Shown piece after piece: positions 40,224 through 49,121 of a stretch of 64,000 nt of DNA. The position numbers and the translations under genes were made by a program. Position 1 is the first letter of the stretch; each line of letters starts with the position of its first letter. The notes beneath the pieces were generated by a model. That model was not told the origin of the DNA. It searched no databases and saw only the letters and a list, made by a program, of their open reading frames with translations. The stretch comes from Variovorax sp. dw_308. GTDB taxonomy: Bacteria; Pseudomonadota; Gammaproteobacteria; Burkholderiales; Burkholderiaceae_C. The DNA lies in contig NZ_JAATOM010000001.1 in NCBI RefSeq assembly GCF_019207085.1, forward strand, positions 310,001 through 374,000, in the 5' to 3' direction.

Positions 40224-42989
40224 TCAGATCAACGAGATCTCCTGCGCCCGCGCCAGCGCACTGGTGCGGTTCTTCACGCCGAGCTTGGTGAAGATGTTGT
40301 GCAGGTGCCATTTCACCGTGGCCTCCGACAGGAACAGGCTTTGCGCCAGTTCGCGGTTGCCGAGTCCCGCCTTCAGCAGGCGCAGGATCTTGAGTTCGCG
40401 CTCGGTCAGTTCCTCGGTCTCGCTGCGCGCGGCGGCGGGCCGTTGCGGCAGGGGCGTGGTGCGGCCGGCGGCTTGCAATAGTTGCTCGAGGTAAGCGAAG
40501 GGCACCAGCTTGTCGCCGCTGGCTGGACGAAGGTCGCCGCTGGCTGTGCGCAGTTCGCCTCGGCTGGCGTGGATCGTCTCCACCATGTCGAGCAACAGCG
40601 CATCGCCGTCGAGCCAGCTTCGAAGCAGCCCGCAGCGGGCGCCGAGCGCGAGCGCCTCGTCGAGCGTGCGCAGCGCCTGTGCGCGGTCGAGGGCGCGGTG
40701 CTGGTGCATGGCCTTCATTGCCAGCAGCCGCGCGAGCTGGGCCTGGTGGCCGTCGCGCTGGGCGCGCCGGATCGCATCGTTGAGCGCACCGGCGGGGTTT
40801 GCGCCTTGCTGGGCCGTGAGCCGCAGCCGCAGCGTGGACAGGCAGACGCTGTCGTCCTCATCGACGGCCGCGGTGGCGGCCGGGCCGACCAGCCCGTAGG
40901 ACTGAGCCAGCTTGTGTGCCTCGTCGAGCGCGCCGGCCTGCAGGCGCAAGGTGCAGCGCTCCGCCGCGAGGATGCGCGCCAGGCGCGGCAGCTTGAGCCG
41001 GTGGCCGAGCGATTCGCCTTCGAGCAGGCAGGCATCGGCCGCGGCCAGGTCGCCCGCAAGCCGCGACAGCCGCGCCCGCGTCAGGTAGCCGGCGGTCGTC
41101 ATCTCCACCAGCCCGTGCTCGTCGATGAAGGGCAGGCCCAGCTCGACGAAGCGCCGGGCCTGCTGCAAGTCGCCTTGCTCGTAGCAGACCTCCGCGGCCA
41201 GCAGCGTGAGCATGGAGCCCGCGTACGAAGCGAGGCCCAGGCTGCGCTCCACGGTCGCGATGCCGGTGCGGGCCTGCGCCATCGCATCGTTGAAATCGCC
41301 GCGCCGCATGGCCAGCATCATGGCCAGCGCCGATGCCCAAGCCAGGCCGTAGTCGGCATCGCACTCCTCGAAAGCGCGGCGTGCGATGGCGAGCGCCTGC
41401 TGGCCCTGTTCGAAGGCATCGGAGGCGCAGCAGCCGCTGGCCAGCACGTTGGCCACCACGCCGGTGCGGAAGGCGTTGGCACGCGGCCATGACTTGAGCC
41501 AGCCCTCGCTGCGCGACTTGGCCAGCAAGGGCTCGCCGGTGTGGGCCCAGTAGACGCATCGGATCATCTCGACCACGCAGCGCAGGTCATCGTCACCGTC
41601 TTCCGCACAAGCGCTTTCCAGCGCGCGCAACTCCTGCTCGGCCTCCGGATAGTGTCGCGTCAGCACCAGCGACCATGCGTGGCCGGTGCGGATCTTCGGG
41701 CGCGCATGAACCAGGGCTTGCGGCAGCCGCGTGAGCCAGGCCAGCAGGGTCGCGTGCTCGCCGCGGTGCTGCACCAGTTCGGCGGAGAAGTCGGCGACCA
41801 GGTCGGCCGCGCGCTCCAGGTCCTGCCCTTCGAACGCATAGCGCACCGCCTCGTGCGGCAGGCGATGGCGCTGGAACCAGTCGCTGGCGCGCAGGCTGAT
41901 GGCGCGCGCCGCATCGCCGGGCCGCTCGCGGCTGCGGCCGCGCAGGTAGTCGGCGAACAGGTGGTGATACCGGAACCAGGTGCGGGAACGGTCCAGCCCC
42001 GAGAGGAACAGGTTGCGGCTCTGCACCTCGGCCAGCATGGCGCGGCTGTCCTGGCGGCCGAGCACCTCATCGCAGAGTTCGGCGCAGAAGCGCTCCAGGC
42101 CCGCGGTGTCGAGCAGGAAGTCGCGCAGGTCGGGCCGCAGGCTGTCGAGCACCTGCTCGCCGAGGTAGTCGGTGATGTCGCGGTCGGTGCCGGAGAAATC
42201 GGCGAGGAAGGCGCCGCGGTCGTCGCTCTCGCGCAGGGCGAGCGAGGCCAGTTGCAGGCCGGCGATCCAGCCTTCGGTGAGGTCGTGCAGCGTCTCGACC
42301 TGCGCGCGGTCGAGCGGCGCGCCGCTCACGCGCCCGACGAAATCGGCGGCTTCGTCGAGGCCGAGGCCGAAGTGCGCGGCATCCAGTTCGAGCAGCTCGC
42401 CGCGCAGGCGCAACTGGCTCACCTGCAAGGGCAGGCGCGTGCGGCTGGCGATCACCAGGCAGACGTTCTGCGGCAGGTGCGCCAGCAGCCATTCGAGCTT
42501 GCGGTGCACGGCTTGCTGCTGCACCAGGTGGAAGTCGTCCAGCACCAGAATCAGGCGCCGGTCATGGTTCACCAGGTCGTGCAGCAGCGAGGCCACGATG
42601 GCGTCCGGCGAGGCCATGCTGCCGCCGTCGGCCTGGGCCAGCGCGTGGCGGCCGAGGCGCGCGTCGGCATGGTGCAGCGCGGCGGCCAGGTAGCGCAGGA
42701 AGCGCAGCGGGTCGTTGTCCTCGGCATCGAGGCTGAGCCATGCGGTGGTGATGCCGCGCGCGTCGAGCTGCGACACGAACTGTGCGAGGGCGGTGGTCTT
42801 GCCGTAGCCGGCTGGCGCGGTGACGCTCAGCAGGCGCCGCGTGAGGCCCGCATGCAGCAGGGCGGACAACTGCGAACGTGCGAGCAGCCGCAGCGAGAGC
42901 TGTGGCGGCGCGAGCCGCGATTCGACGAGCACCGCGGCCGATGCCTCGGCCGCGCCTGCGTTGCCCATTGCGCTGCTGCCTTGCGCCAT
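40224..42989 (-). CDS. MalT-type LuxR family transcriptional activator
   Basis: A 921-residue STAND-type regulator. Near the N-terminus is Walker A APAGYGKTT (residues 59-67), then Walker B RRLILVLDDFHL. A long helical TPR-like effector region follows, ending in the LuxR helix-turn-helix LTERELKILRLLKAGLGNRELAQSLFLSEATVKWHLHNIF. MalT-like proteins bind ATP and an inducer, oligomerise and activate promoters. The ATG at 42989 gives a family-like N-terminus; the frame extends upstream into repeat DNA. It converges with the molybdenum hydroxylase genes and follows the CoA ligase gene. Which of the two it controls is not known. Confidence 0.92.
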   Translation of the reverse strand: MAQGSSAMGNAGAAEASAAVLVESRLAPPQLSLRLLARSQLSALLHAGLTRRLLSVTAPAGYGKTTALAQFVSQLDARGITTAWLSLDAEDNDPLRFLRYLAAALHHADARLGRHALAQADGGSMASPDAIVASLLHDLVNHDRRLILVLDDFHLVQQQAVHRKLEWLLAHLPQNVCLVIASRTRLPLQVSQLRLRGELLELDAAHFGLGLDEAADFVGRVSGAPLDRAQVETLHDLTEGWIAGLQLASLALRESDDRGAFLADFSGTDRDITDYLGEQVLDSLRPDLRDFLLDTAGLERFCAELCDEVLGRQDSRAMLAEVQSRNLFLSGLDRSRTWFRYHHLFADYLRGRSRERPGDAARAISLRASDWFQRHRLPHEAVRYAFEGQDLERAADLVADFSAELVQHRGEHATLLAWLTRLPQALVHARPKIRTGHAWSLVLTRHYPEAEQELRALESACAEDGDDDLRCVVEMIRCVYWAHTGEPLLAKSRSEGWLKSWPRANAFRTGVVANVLASGCCASDAFEQGQQALAIARRAFEECDADYGLAWASALAMMLAMRRGDFNDAMAQARTGIATVERSLGLASYAGSMLTLLAAEVCYEQGDLQQARRFVELGLPFIDEHGLVEMTTAGYLTRARLSRLAGDLAAADACLLEGESLGHRLKLPRLARILAAERCTLRLQAGALDEAHKLAQSYGLVGPAATAAVDEDDSVCLSTLRLRLTAQQGANPAGALNDAIRRAQRDGHQAQLARLLAMKAMHQHRALDRAQALRTLDEALALGARCGLLRSWLDGDALLLDMVETIHASRGELRTASGDLRPASGDKLVPFAYLEQLLQAAGRTTPLPQRPAAARSETEELTERELKILRLLKAGLGNRELAQSLFLSEATVKWHLHNIFTKLGVKNRTSALARAQEISLI

Positions 42990-43068
42990 GTTTGTTGCCT
43001 CTGGTTTGGGCTGATGCTGGTCAGCGTTGGAACATGGAGTTTGCAGGGATTCGTCGGTTGCTGGAATG

Positions 43069-43205
43069 CGGACTTGACCGTACGCGAAAGACGCGAAGAA
43101 ACGCGAAGGACGCAAAAAATACAAAAGGAAATCCAGAAGGAATCTTTCGGTTTCCTTTCGCGTCCTTCGCGGAACCTTCGCGTCCTTCGCGTACGGTCAA
43201 GTCCG
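43069..43205. repeat. Large inverted repeat with GCGAAGGACGC units
   Basis: Arms of about 45 bp at 43069-43113 and 43160-43205 are inverted copies with few mismatches. Their outer ends read CGGACTTGACCGTACGCGAA and the inverse. Each arm also carries internal GCGAAGGACGC direct repeats; a 46-bp AT-richer spacer separates them. The unit lies in the gap between the CoA ligase stop and the luxR start, contains no gene and would form a stable stem in RNA. Confidence 0.75.
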
Positions 43206-43256
43206 ATCCCGTATTCCCGGCATCAAGTCAGCGCTCGGTGGAGCGAACGCGCCTGC

Positions 43257-45143
43257 TCACGTCGGCTTCCAGTCGATCGTCCAGCGCACCGGAAGCCGCC
43301 CGAGTTCCGCTTCGGCCTGCTGCACAAGTGCCATGCCGTCTGAACCTCCAGGCCGCTGCGCCACGATCCGCGCCTCCAGCCCGTGCTTCGGATGCGGCGC
43401 CACCGCCACTTCGACATCGACATCCCCGCACACCTTGCGCAGCGTTTCGCGCAGCGCCTTCTCGATCGCCAGTTCGCGCAGCTTCGGCTTGAAGATCTTG
43501 TTCACCGCCGTGAGCGGCAGCGCATCGAGCACCACCACGTCGACCGGCACGGCAGCACGCTCGGTGATCACGGCGCGCGCGTGCGCCAGCAAGTCGGCGG
43601 CATCGCAGCTTGCGCCCTTGCGCAAGGTGACGTAGGCCATCGGCAGTTCGCCCGCATGGCCGTCGGGCTTGCCGACCGCCGCGGCCATCTCGACGGCAGG
43701 GTGCCGCATCAGGCCTTCCTCGATCATCGCGGGATCGATGTTGTGGCCGCCGCGAATGATCAGGTCCTTGGCCCGTCCGGTCAGCCAGAAATAGCCTTGC
43801 GCATCCTGCCGCCCGAGGTCGCCGGTGTTGAGCCAGCCATCGGCCAGGCAGATGCCCTTGTTGTCGCTGTCTTTCACGTAGCCGGAGAACACGTACGGGC
43901 CGCGCAGCAGGATGGTGCCGATCTCGTCGACCGCGGCATCGCGCTGCGGCTCGCCATCGGCGCCGAGCTGCGCGACCTTCATCTGCTGGTAGGGCAGGCG
44001 CAATCCGATCGAGCCGATGGCGCGGTGCCCGTCGCGCGGGTTCAGAGAGCTCACGCAGGTGGCCTCGGTCATGCCATAGCCCTCGAGCAACTTGAGCCCG
44101 GTGGCCGCCTCGAAGCGGTTGAACAATTCGATCGAGAGCGGCGCCGCGCCGCAGACCGCGAAGCGCAACGAGCTCACGTCGACGCCCTCTCGCGGCACGT
44201 TGAGCAGCGCCGACAGCACCGTTGGCACGGAACTGAACAGGGTCGCCTTGTAGCGTTCCACCGAGCGCCAGAAGCCGCCGATGGTGCGCGCATCCCGGTA
44301 GCCCGCGCTCGACAGCATCACCACATGCGCGCCGACGCTGAAGGGCGCCAGCCCGGTGATCAGCATGGCGTTGGAGTGGAACAGCGGCAGGCCGCACAGC
44401 AGCGTGTCCTGCGGTCCCATGGAGAGGGCGGTCGACACGGCCCAGGCATTGGCCGCCTCGTTGAAATGCGTGCGGCGCGCCAGCTTGGGCGTGCCGGTGG
44501 TGCCGCCGGTGTGGAAGTACGAGGCCACGTCGTCACCTTGCGGCGGCGCGGCGCCAACCAGTGCGTCGCCGGGTTGCTGCGCCAGCAGCGCATCGAAGTC
44601 CAGCGCCCACGGCGGGCAGGGGCCATGGCCGCCCACGCGCACGACGGCGCGCAGCGTCGGCACCCGGTCGCGCAGGGCTTCGACCTTTTCCCAGATGCCG
44701 GGTTGTTCTTGCCGGCCCAGCGCCACGATCACCACCGTGCCCGCCGCGTTCAGGATGCCGACCATGTGCTCGACTTCGAGGAAGGGATTCACCGGGTTCA
44801 CGATGCCTGCCGCCTCGGCGCCCCAGAGCGTGAAATGCGTTTCGGGCAGGTTCGGAAGCAGGTACGAGACCACGTCCGTCCGCCCCACGCCGAGCGCAAT
44901 GAACGCATTGGCCGCCTGCGTGACGCGGCGGTACAGCGTGCCGTAGTCGTAGCGCGTTTCCCCGTCGGCCGCATCACCGCTCGGCACGAAGGTCAGCGCC
45001 GGCGCTTCGGGCGTGGCCTCGGCCTGCCGCGCGATGGCGGCATGGCTGGACACCGGCTGCTCCAGCCGGGTCTCGATCGGCAACTGCTCCAGCGCCTCGA
45101 CGTCGGCCAGCGTGCGCAGTGGCGCGTGAGCGCTCGTCGTCAT
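43257..45143 (-). CDS. AMP-dependent acyl-CoA synthetase/ligase
   Basis: A 628-residue adenylate-forming enzyme. The P-loop motif is YFHTGGTTGTPK, then GYGMTE and the hinge region GRAKDLIIRGGHNIDP follow, and the late catalytic Lys lies in TAVNKIFKPKLRE. The last 110 or so residues extend beyond that point, longer than most members, and are of unknown role. It activates a carboxylic acid to its CoA thioester. The gene lies 12 bp after a saccharopine-dehydrogenase-like gene and in line with two SDR genes, indicating a degradation operon; the substrate is not evident. Confidence 0.92.
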   Translation of the reverse strand: MTTSAHAPLRTLADVEALEQLPIETRLEQPVSSHAAIARQAEATPEAPALTFVPSGDAADGETRYDYGTLYRRVTQAANAFIALGVGRTDVVSYLLPNLPETHFTLWGAEAAGIVNPVNPFLEVEHMVGILNAAGTVVIVALGRQEQPGIWEKVEALRDRVPTLRAVVRVGGHGPCPPWALDFDALLAQQPGDALVGAAPPQGDDVASYFHTGGTTGTPKLARRTHFNEAANAWAVSTALSMGPQDTLLCGLPLFHSNAMLITGLAPFSVGAHVVMLSSAGYRDARTIGGFWRSVERYKATLFSSVPTVLSALLNVPREGVDVSSLRFAVCGAAPLSIELFNRFEAATGLKLLEGYGMTEATCVSSLNPRDGHRAIGSIGLRLPYQQMKVAQLGADGEPQRDAAVDEIGTILLRGPYVFSGYVKDSDNKGICLADGWLNTGDLGRQDAQGYFWLTGRAKDLIIRGGHNIDPAMIEEGLMRHPAVEMAAAVGKPDGHAGELPMAYVTLRKGASCDAADLLAHARAVITERAAVPVDVVVLDALPLTAVNKIFKPKLRELAIEKALRETLRKVCGDVDVEVAVAPHPKHGLEARIVAQRPGGSDGMALVQQAEAELGRLPVRWTIDWKPT

Positions 45144-45155
45144 CGATGAACGCCT

Positions 45156-46292
45156 TCAGTCCTGCACGGTCAGCTCGGGCTTGGCCACCAGCCCGAAGCT
45201 GCGCAGCACGCCCAGCAACTCGTGGTGCCCGAAAGCCTGGCAGCCCGATGCGAAGCCGATGCGCTTCGGCGGCTGCTGCAGCAGCGAATGCGCGGCATAG
45301 GCCTGCAGCAAGCCGGTCTGCTTGTAGTTGCAGTTGCCGAAGATCACGCAGTGCGCGCGGCCCAGCGGCCCGGTGGCGTGCACCGAATCGACCGACTTGT
45401 TCAGGCGTGGGTTTTCGCGCGGCGGCATGCTGTTCATCACGCCGGCTGCCGTCTGCGCCAGCGCGGCATAGCGGTCGTCGGGATTCATGCCTTCGGTCGC
45501 CTTGAGCGCGGCGGCGACGATCTGCGGCACGCCCAGCATCAGCGGCTTGTTGAACACGCCGCCCAGGACCTTGACGTTGGACACGCGCGGATCCTTCTTG
45601 AACCACACCGGATGCGAGGTGCCGCCCCAGGGCAATGCAAGCGCCATCTCGTGCTGGCCCGGGATCGCGAGGCTGTAGAGGCCCGCGTCGGGCTGCCATT
45701 CGACGTACTGGTTCTGGTAGAGGTGGAAGGCCTTCGACGTGGCCGCGTTGACCAGAATGGTCTGCGTCGACGCGATGGTCGGGCTGCCGCCCCAGAACAC
45801 GGCGATGTCGAGCGTGTCGAGGCCCGGCGTTTCCAGGCAGAGCTGCGCGGCGATCTCGCCGGTGGTGTACATCTGCGCGAGGCCGGGCGACAGCAGCAGG
45901 CCGGCTTGCGCAAAGCTGGCGCCGTACTTCGCTTCCAACGTGATGAGCCAGTCCTGTTCGCCGGTGGTGTCGGTGTAGTGGCACTTCGCGGCCAGGCAGG
46001 CGTCCACCACCTCGGGGCCGAACTTGGCGAACGGCCCGACGGTGTTGAGCACCACGGAGGCGCCGGTGAAGAGGGCGGTCAACGCCTCGACCGTGTGCGC
46101 CACTTCGACCACTTGATACGTTGCTGTCTCGATGCCGGCGACGTTGGATTTCATCGCTGCGTTGAGCTTGTCGGCGCTGCGGCCGGCCGCGATGAAGGGG
46201 ATGCCGAACTCGCGCAGGTACTCGCAGACCAGCCGGCCGGTGTAGCCGCTCGCGCCGTAGACGACGACGGGCTTCTTGTTGTTGTCGCTCAT
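45156..46292 (-). CDS. Saccharopine dehydrogenase-like NAD(P)-binding protein
   Basis: A 378-residue protein with an N-terminal Rossmann fold (VVVYGASGYTGRLVCEYL) of the saccharopine dehydrogenase NADP-binding type (DUF5938-like), as found in trans-acting enoyl reductases of lipid metabolism. A larger alpha/beta domain follows with DTTGEQDWL and GFASGCQAFGHHELLG. Its reaction is unknown; reduction of an enoyl or keto compound is plausible. The ATG at 46292 is preceded by AAGGAAA. It is followed closely by the CoA ligase gene and preceded by two SDR genes. Confidence 0.8.
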   Translation of the reverse strand: MSDNNKKPVVVYGASGYTGRLVCEYLREFGIPFIAAGRSADKLNAAMKSNVAGIETATYQVVEVAHTVEALTALFTGASVVLNTVGPFAKFGPEVVDACLAAKCHYTDTTGEQDWLITLEAKYGASFAQAGLLLSPGLAQMYTTGEIAAQLCLETPGLDTLDIAVFWGGSPTIASTQTILVNAATSKAFHLYQNQYVEWQPDAGLYSLAIPGQHEMALALPWGGTSHPVWFKKDPRVSNVKVLGGVFNKPLMLGVPQIVAAALKATEGMNPDDRYAALAQTAAGVMNSMPPRENPRLNKSVDSVHATGPLGRAHCVIFGNCNYKQTGLLQAYAAHSLLQQPPKRIGFASGCQAFGHHELLGVLRSFGLVAKPELTVQD

Positions 46293-46338
46293 GTTGTGTT
46301 TCCTTGCCAAGTGACGGTGACAGATAGATGCGGAAAGA

Positions 46339-47106
46339 TCAGAGCAGCGACGAACTCACGCCGCCGTCCAGCACGAAGCCGCTGCCGTTCGAGAAGCTGG
46401 CCCGCTCGGAGGCCAGGAACACGGCCAGGTGGGCCACTTCTTCGGGCGTGCCATAGCGGCCCTGGCGCTGCGCGACCACGGCGTCGAAGTCCGGGATGTT
46501 GAGCATCTGCTCGAAATCCTTCTTGCGCGGCTTGACCATGTCGGTGTCGACGAAGGCCGGCAGGATCGCGTTGACGCGGATGTTGTGCGCGCGCAGTTCG
46601 ACCGCGGCCGTCTGCGTGAGCGACATGACGCCGGCCTTGGCCGCGGCGTAGCTGCCGATCAGCGGGACGGCCGCCTTCGCCGTGACCGAGGCCATCGTCA
46701 CGATCGCGCCGCCGCCTGCGGCGATCAGCGCCGGCGCCGCGTAGCGGATGCAGAGGAACACGCCGTCGAGGTTGATCGACGTCACTTCGCGCCACTGCTC
46801 GTAGCTCATCGCGGCCAGTGAAGAGAGCGTGGCGATGCCCGCGTTGGGCACCATGATGTCGAGCCGGCCATGCTGCTTCACGGCAGTGGCCACCAGCGCC
46901 TCGACCTGCTCCGGCACGCGCACGTCGCAAGCCACGGCCGTCGCGCCTGGCAGCGAAGCCGCCACCTTCTGTGCCGCGCCGGCATCGACGTCCGACACGA
47001 TGACCTTTGCGCCCTCGGCCGCGTAGGCACGCGCGATGGCCTCGCCGAGCCCACGCCCCGCGCCCGTGACGATGGCGACCTTGCCCTGAAGAAGTTTCGT
47101 GCTCAT
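46339..47106 (-). CDS. SDR family oxidoreductase (first of a pair)
   Basis: A 255-residue short-chain dehydrogenase. The cofactor motif TGAGRGLG covers residues 14-21, NAG is at 88-90, and Ser140, Tyr153 and Lys157 (YAAAK) form the catalytic set. Asp39 after the second beta strand suggests NAD(H) preference. It probably oxidises a hydroxyl group of a CoA ester or alcohol. It is followed by the saccharopine-dehydrogenase-like gene 46 bp downstream and preceded by a related SDR gene. Confidence 0.92.
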   Translation of the reverse strand: MSTKLLQGKVAIVTGAGRGLGEAIARAYAAEGAKVIVSDVDAGAAQKVAASLPGATAVACDVRVPEQVEALVATAVKQHGRLDIMVPNAGIATLSSLAAMSYEQWREVTSINLDGVFLCIRYAAPALIAAGGGAIVTMASVTAKAAVPLIGSYAAAKAGVMSLTQTAAVELRAHNIRVNAILPAFVDTDMVKPRKKDFEQMLNIPDFDAVVAQRQGRYGTPEEVAHLAVFLASERASFSNGSGFVLDGGVSSSLL

Positions 47107-47164
47107 TGGGTAACCTCCGTGCTGCGTACTGCGGTGCCAGCGCCTGCTGGCGGCCGAGCGGCGC

Positions 47165-47926
47165 TCATAGCAATCCGGCAGACAGGCCGCCGTCCAGGAT
47201 GTAGTGGGAGCCGGTGGTCCAGCTGGCGGCGTCGGAGGCGAGGAAGGCCGTCATCTCGGCCACCTCCTGCGGCGTGCCGAGTCGCAATTGCTTCACCGCG
47301 ACCAGCGCGCTGAAGGGCACGCCGACGATGGCTTCGACGGTCGGTATCAGCCGGTCGACCATCGCCGTACCGATGAAGCCGGGGCACACCGCGTTGACGC
47401 GGATGCCGGTGGGCTTGAGCTCGGCCGCGGCCGTGCGCGTGAGCTGCAGCACCGCCGCCTTCGAGGCCGCATACGAACCGAACAGCGGCACGCCATTGGT
47501 GCCCGCCAGCGACGAGATGTTGACCACCGAGCCCTTGCCCGACGCCACCAGCGCGCCGAGCGCGGCGCGCATGCCGAGGAACACGCCCATCACGTTGATG
47601 TTCATGAGCCGGCCGATCTCTTCCTCGGTCTGGTCGAACAGTGGCTTGACGATCTCGATGCCGGCGTTGTTGACGAGCGTGTCGAGGCCGCCGAAAGCGG
47701 TGGTCGTGGCTTCGACGGCGGCGGCCCAGTCAGGAGCCTTCGTGACGTCGCAGCGCACGGAGCGCGCCATCGGTCCGAGGTCGGCGGCGGCCTTCGCGGC
47801 ACCCGCTTCGTCGATGTCGGCGAGCATCACCTTCGCGCCCCGCTCGACGAAGAGCCGCGCGATCGCGAGGCCAAGCCCCTGCGCCGCGCCGGAGATGAGG
47901 GCCTTGCGGCCCTGCAGTTCGATCAT
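47165..47926 (-). CDS. SDR family oxidoreductase (second of a pair)
   Basis: A 253-residue short-chain dehydrogenase. SGAAQGLG is the cofactor loop, NNAG lies at 86-89, and Ser139, Tyr152 and Lys156 (YAASK) are the catalytic residues. Asp37 (ADIDE) again suggests NAD. AGGAGA precedes the ATG at 47926. It heads the cluster of SDR, saccharopine-dehydrogenase-like and CoA ligase genes and is clearly homologous to the next SDR, probably an old duplication with diverged substrate. The longer upstream frame encodes no family sequence. Confidence 0.92.
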   Translation of the reverse strand: MIELQGRKALISGAAQGLGLAIARLFVERGAKVMLADIDEAGAAKAAADLGPMARSVRCDVTKAPDWAAAVEATTTAFGGLDTLVNNAGIEIVKPLFDQTEEEIGRLMNINVMGVFLGMRAALGALVASGKGSVVNISSLAGTNGVPLFGSYAASKAAVLQLTRTAAAELKPTGIRVNAVCPGFIGTAMVDRLIPTVEAIVGVPFSALVAVKQLRLGTPQEVAEMTAFLASDAASWTTGSHYILDGGLSAGLL

Positions 47927-48049
47927 GTGCTTGTCTCCTGTCCGCCTGTGGTCGGCGGGTGGAGGCATTCGAACAGCGGCGGGCTTGTGCCGCCGCCCAA
48001 CTAAAGGTTGGTTTTTCGTGCTGCGATGCAGCACCTGCCTACCGGGACA

Positions 48050-48571
48050 TCAGCGCTTCCACGCCCCCACATGCGGCGCACTCGCCTCGTCCAGCAGCGC
48101 CGGCCCGATGCATTCGATCGCATGCGGCGACGCACGGAACACATCGCGGCAGGACAGCTCCGCATCGCGCTGGTCCTGCCGCTCCCCGCGGAACACGCGC
48201 AGCCGCGCGGCGTCGATGCCGAAGACCACGCGGCCGATGTTCGACCAGAAGATGGCGCCGGCGCACATCACGCAGGGCTCACCCGACGCGTACAGCGTGG
48301 CGCCCGCCAGGTCTTCCCGCGTGAGGCCGCGCCCGGCCAGCGCGCGCACGGCGTTGGTCTCCGCATGACCGGTGCAGTCGCCGGTCTCGACAGTGTTGTT
48401 GTAGGCCTCGCAGATCACCTCGTTGTGGGCCGAGACGATGACGGCGCCGAACGGCCGGTTGCCGCGGCGTGCAGCCGCATGCGACCAGCCGATGGCCTTG
48501 CGCAGGTAGCGGCCATCGCGTTCTTCGAGAGAGGTTTCCGGGGGGAATGTGTTGTTGTCGCCGGGGTTCAT
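48050..48571 (-). CDS. Nucleoside/guanine deaminase family protein (first)
   Basis: A 173-residue cytidine-deaminase-fold protein. The zinc site is His69-Ala-Glu71 and Cys100-x2-Cys103 (GEPCVMCAGAI), with Glu71 as the proton shuttle. This layout matches guanine deaminase and tRNA-adenosine deaminase-like proteins; NTVETGDCTGHAETNAV suggests a free-base or nucleoside deaminase. The C-terminal part (SCRDVFRASPHAIECIGP) resembles the second deaminase in this window. It is followed 123 bp later by the SDR genes and is probably a separate gene. Confidence 0.87.
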   Translation of the reverse strand: MNPGDNNTFPPETSLEERDGRYLRKAIGWSHAAARRGNRPFGAVIVSAHNEVICEAYNNTVETGDCTGHAETNAVRALAGRGLTREDLAGATLYASGEPCVMCAGAIFWSNIGRVVFGIDAARLRVFRGERQDQRDAELSCRDVFRASPHAIECIGPALLDEASAPHVGAWKR

Positions 48572-48764
48572 GCGTTCGCTGCGGGGCGCCTGGATGTCTT
48601 CAATATGCCATGCACGGTACGTGCCCGGCAATCGGGCTCCTCCTGCCGCGCCATGCAACATAGTTCACGCCGCGGGCAACTATGTCGTGGCGGGGCGGGC
48701 CGAAGTGTTGTATGCAAGCACATCCACATACGCCGCGTTGCCGGGCGCACGCAGAATGCGCCCC

Positions 48765-48974
48765 ATGACCGAACCCAGCGCACTTTCCGACAGCCAACTG
48801 ATGGCGCGCGCCCACTTGTGGCGCAGGAAGTCGATGATGGGGTCGCGCGACGCGGGCTCCATCGCGCGTGCACACGAGATCGAGATGCGCCGCCGTCTTG
48901 GCGGCGCGACCACCAAGGGTGCGCCCTTGGCGCAGGGACGGGCGCAGCGCCGCAAGTGGTGGCGGCTCTGGTAG
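48765..48974 (+). CDS. Small conserved-looking hypothetical protein
   Basis: A 69-residue, strongly basic protein starting MTEPSALSDSQLMARAHLWRRK and rich in Arg and Lys to the end (RRKWWRLW). The amphipathic LSDSQLMARAHLWRR segment resembles small proteins seen in Comamonadaceae, but the match is from memory. It has no clear ribosome binding site, and an overlapping frame on the other strand is also open. It lies in the gap between the deaminase and tag genes. Function unknown. Confidence 0.45.
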   Translation: MTEPSALSDSQLMARAHLWRRKSMMGSRDAGSIARAHEIEMRRRLGGATTKGAPLAQGRAQRRKWWRLW

Positions 48975-49121
48975 GGTCCTGAGTCTCCCGACGCACGGCC
49001 CTGGGCAGGTAGTCCGCGCGGTTCGTCCGGGGCGGCTTTCGAAGGTGGGGCAAGCGCGGGCACGTACCTTCAACGCAGCGAGGCGATGCGCGCCTCGATC
49101 GCGGCGCGCAGCACGCAATCG

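Noticed and set aside
43383..45149. 588-codon plus-strand frame opposite the CoA ligase gene
   Set aside because: A shadow of a GC-rich gene; composition is Arg/His/Gln-rich and the ligase motifs are all on the other strand.
48680..49063. Minus-strand frame opposite the small basic protein
   Set aside because: No ribosome binding site or domain, and composition typical of antisense frames; left uncalled, although it cannot be fully excluded.
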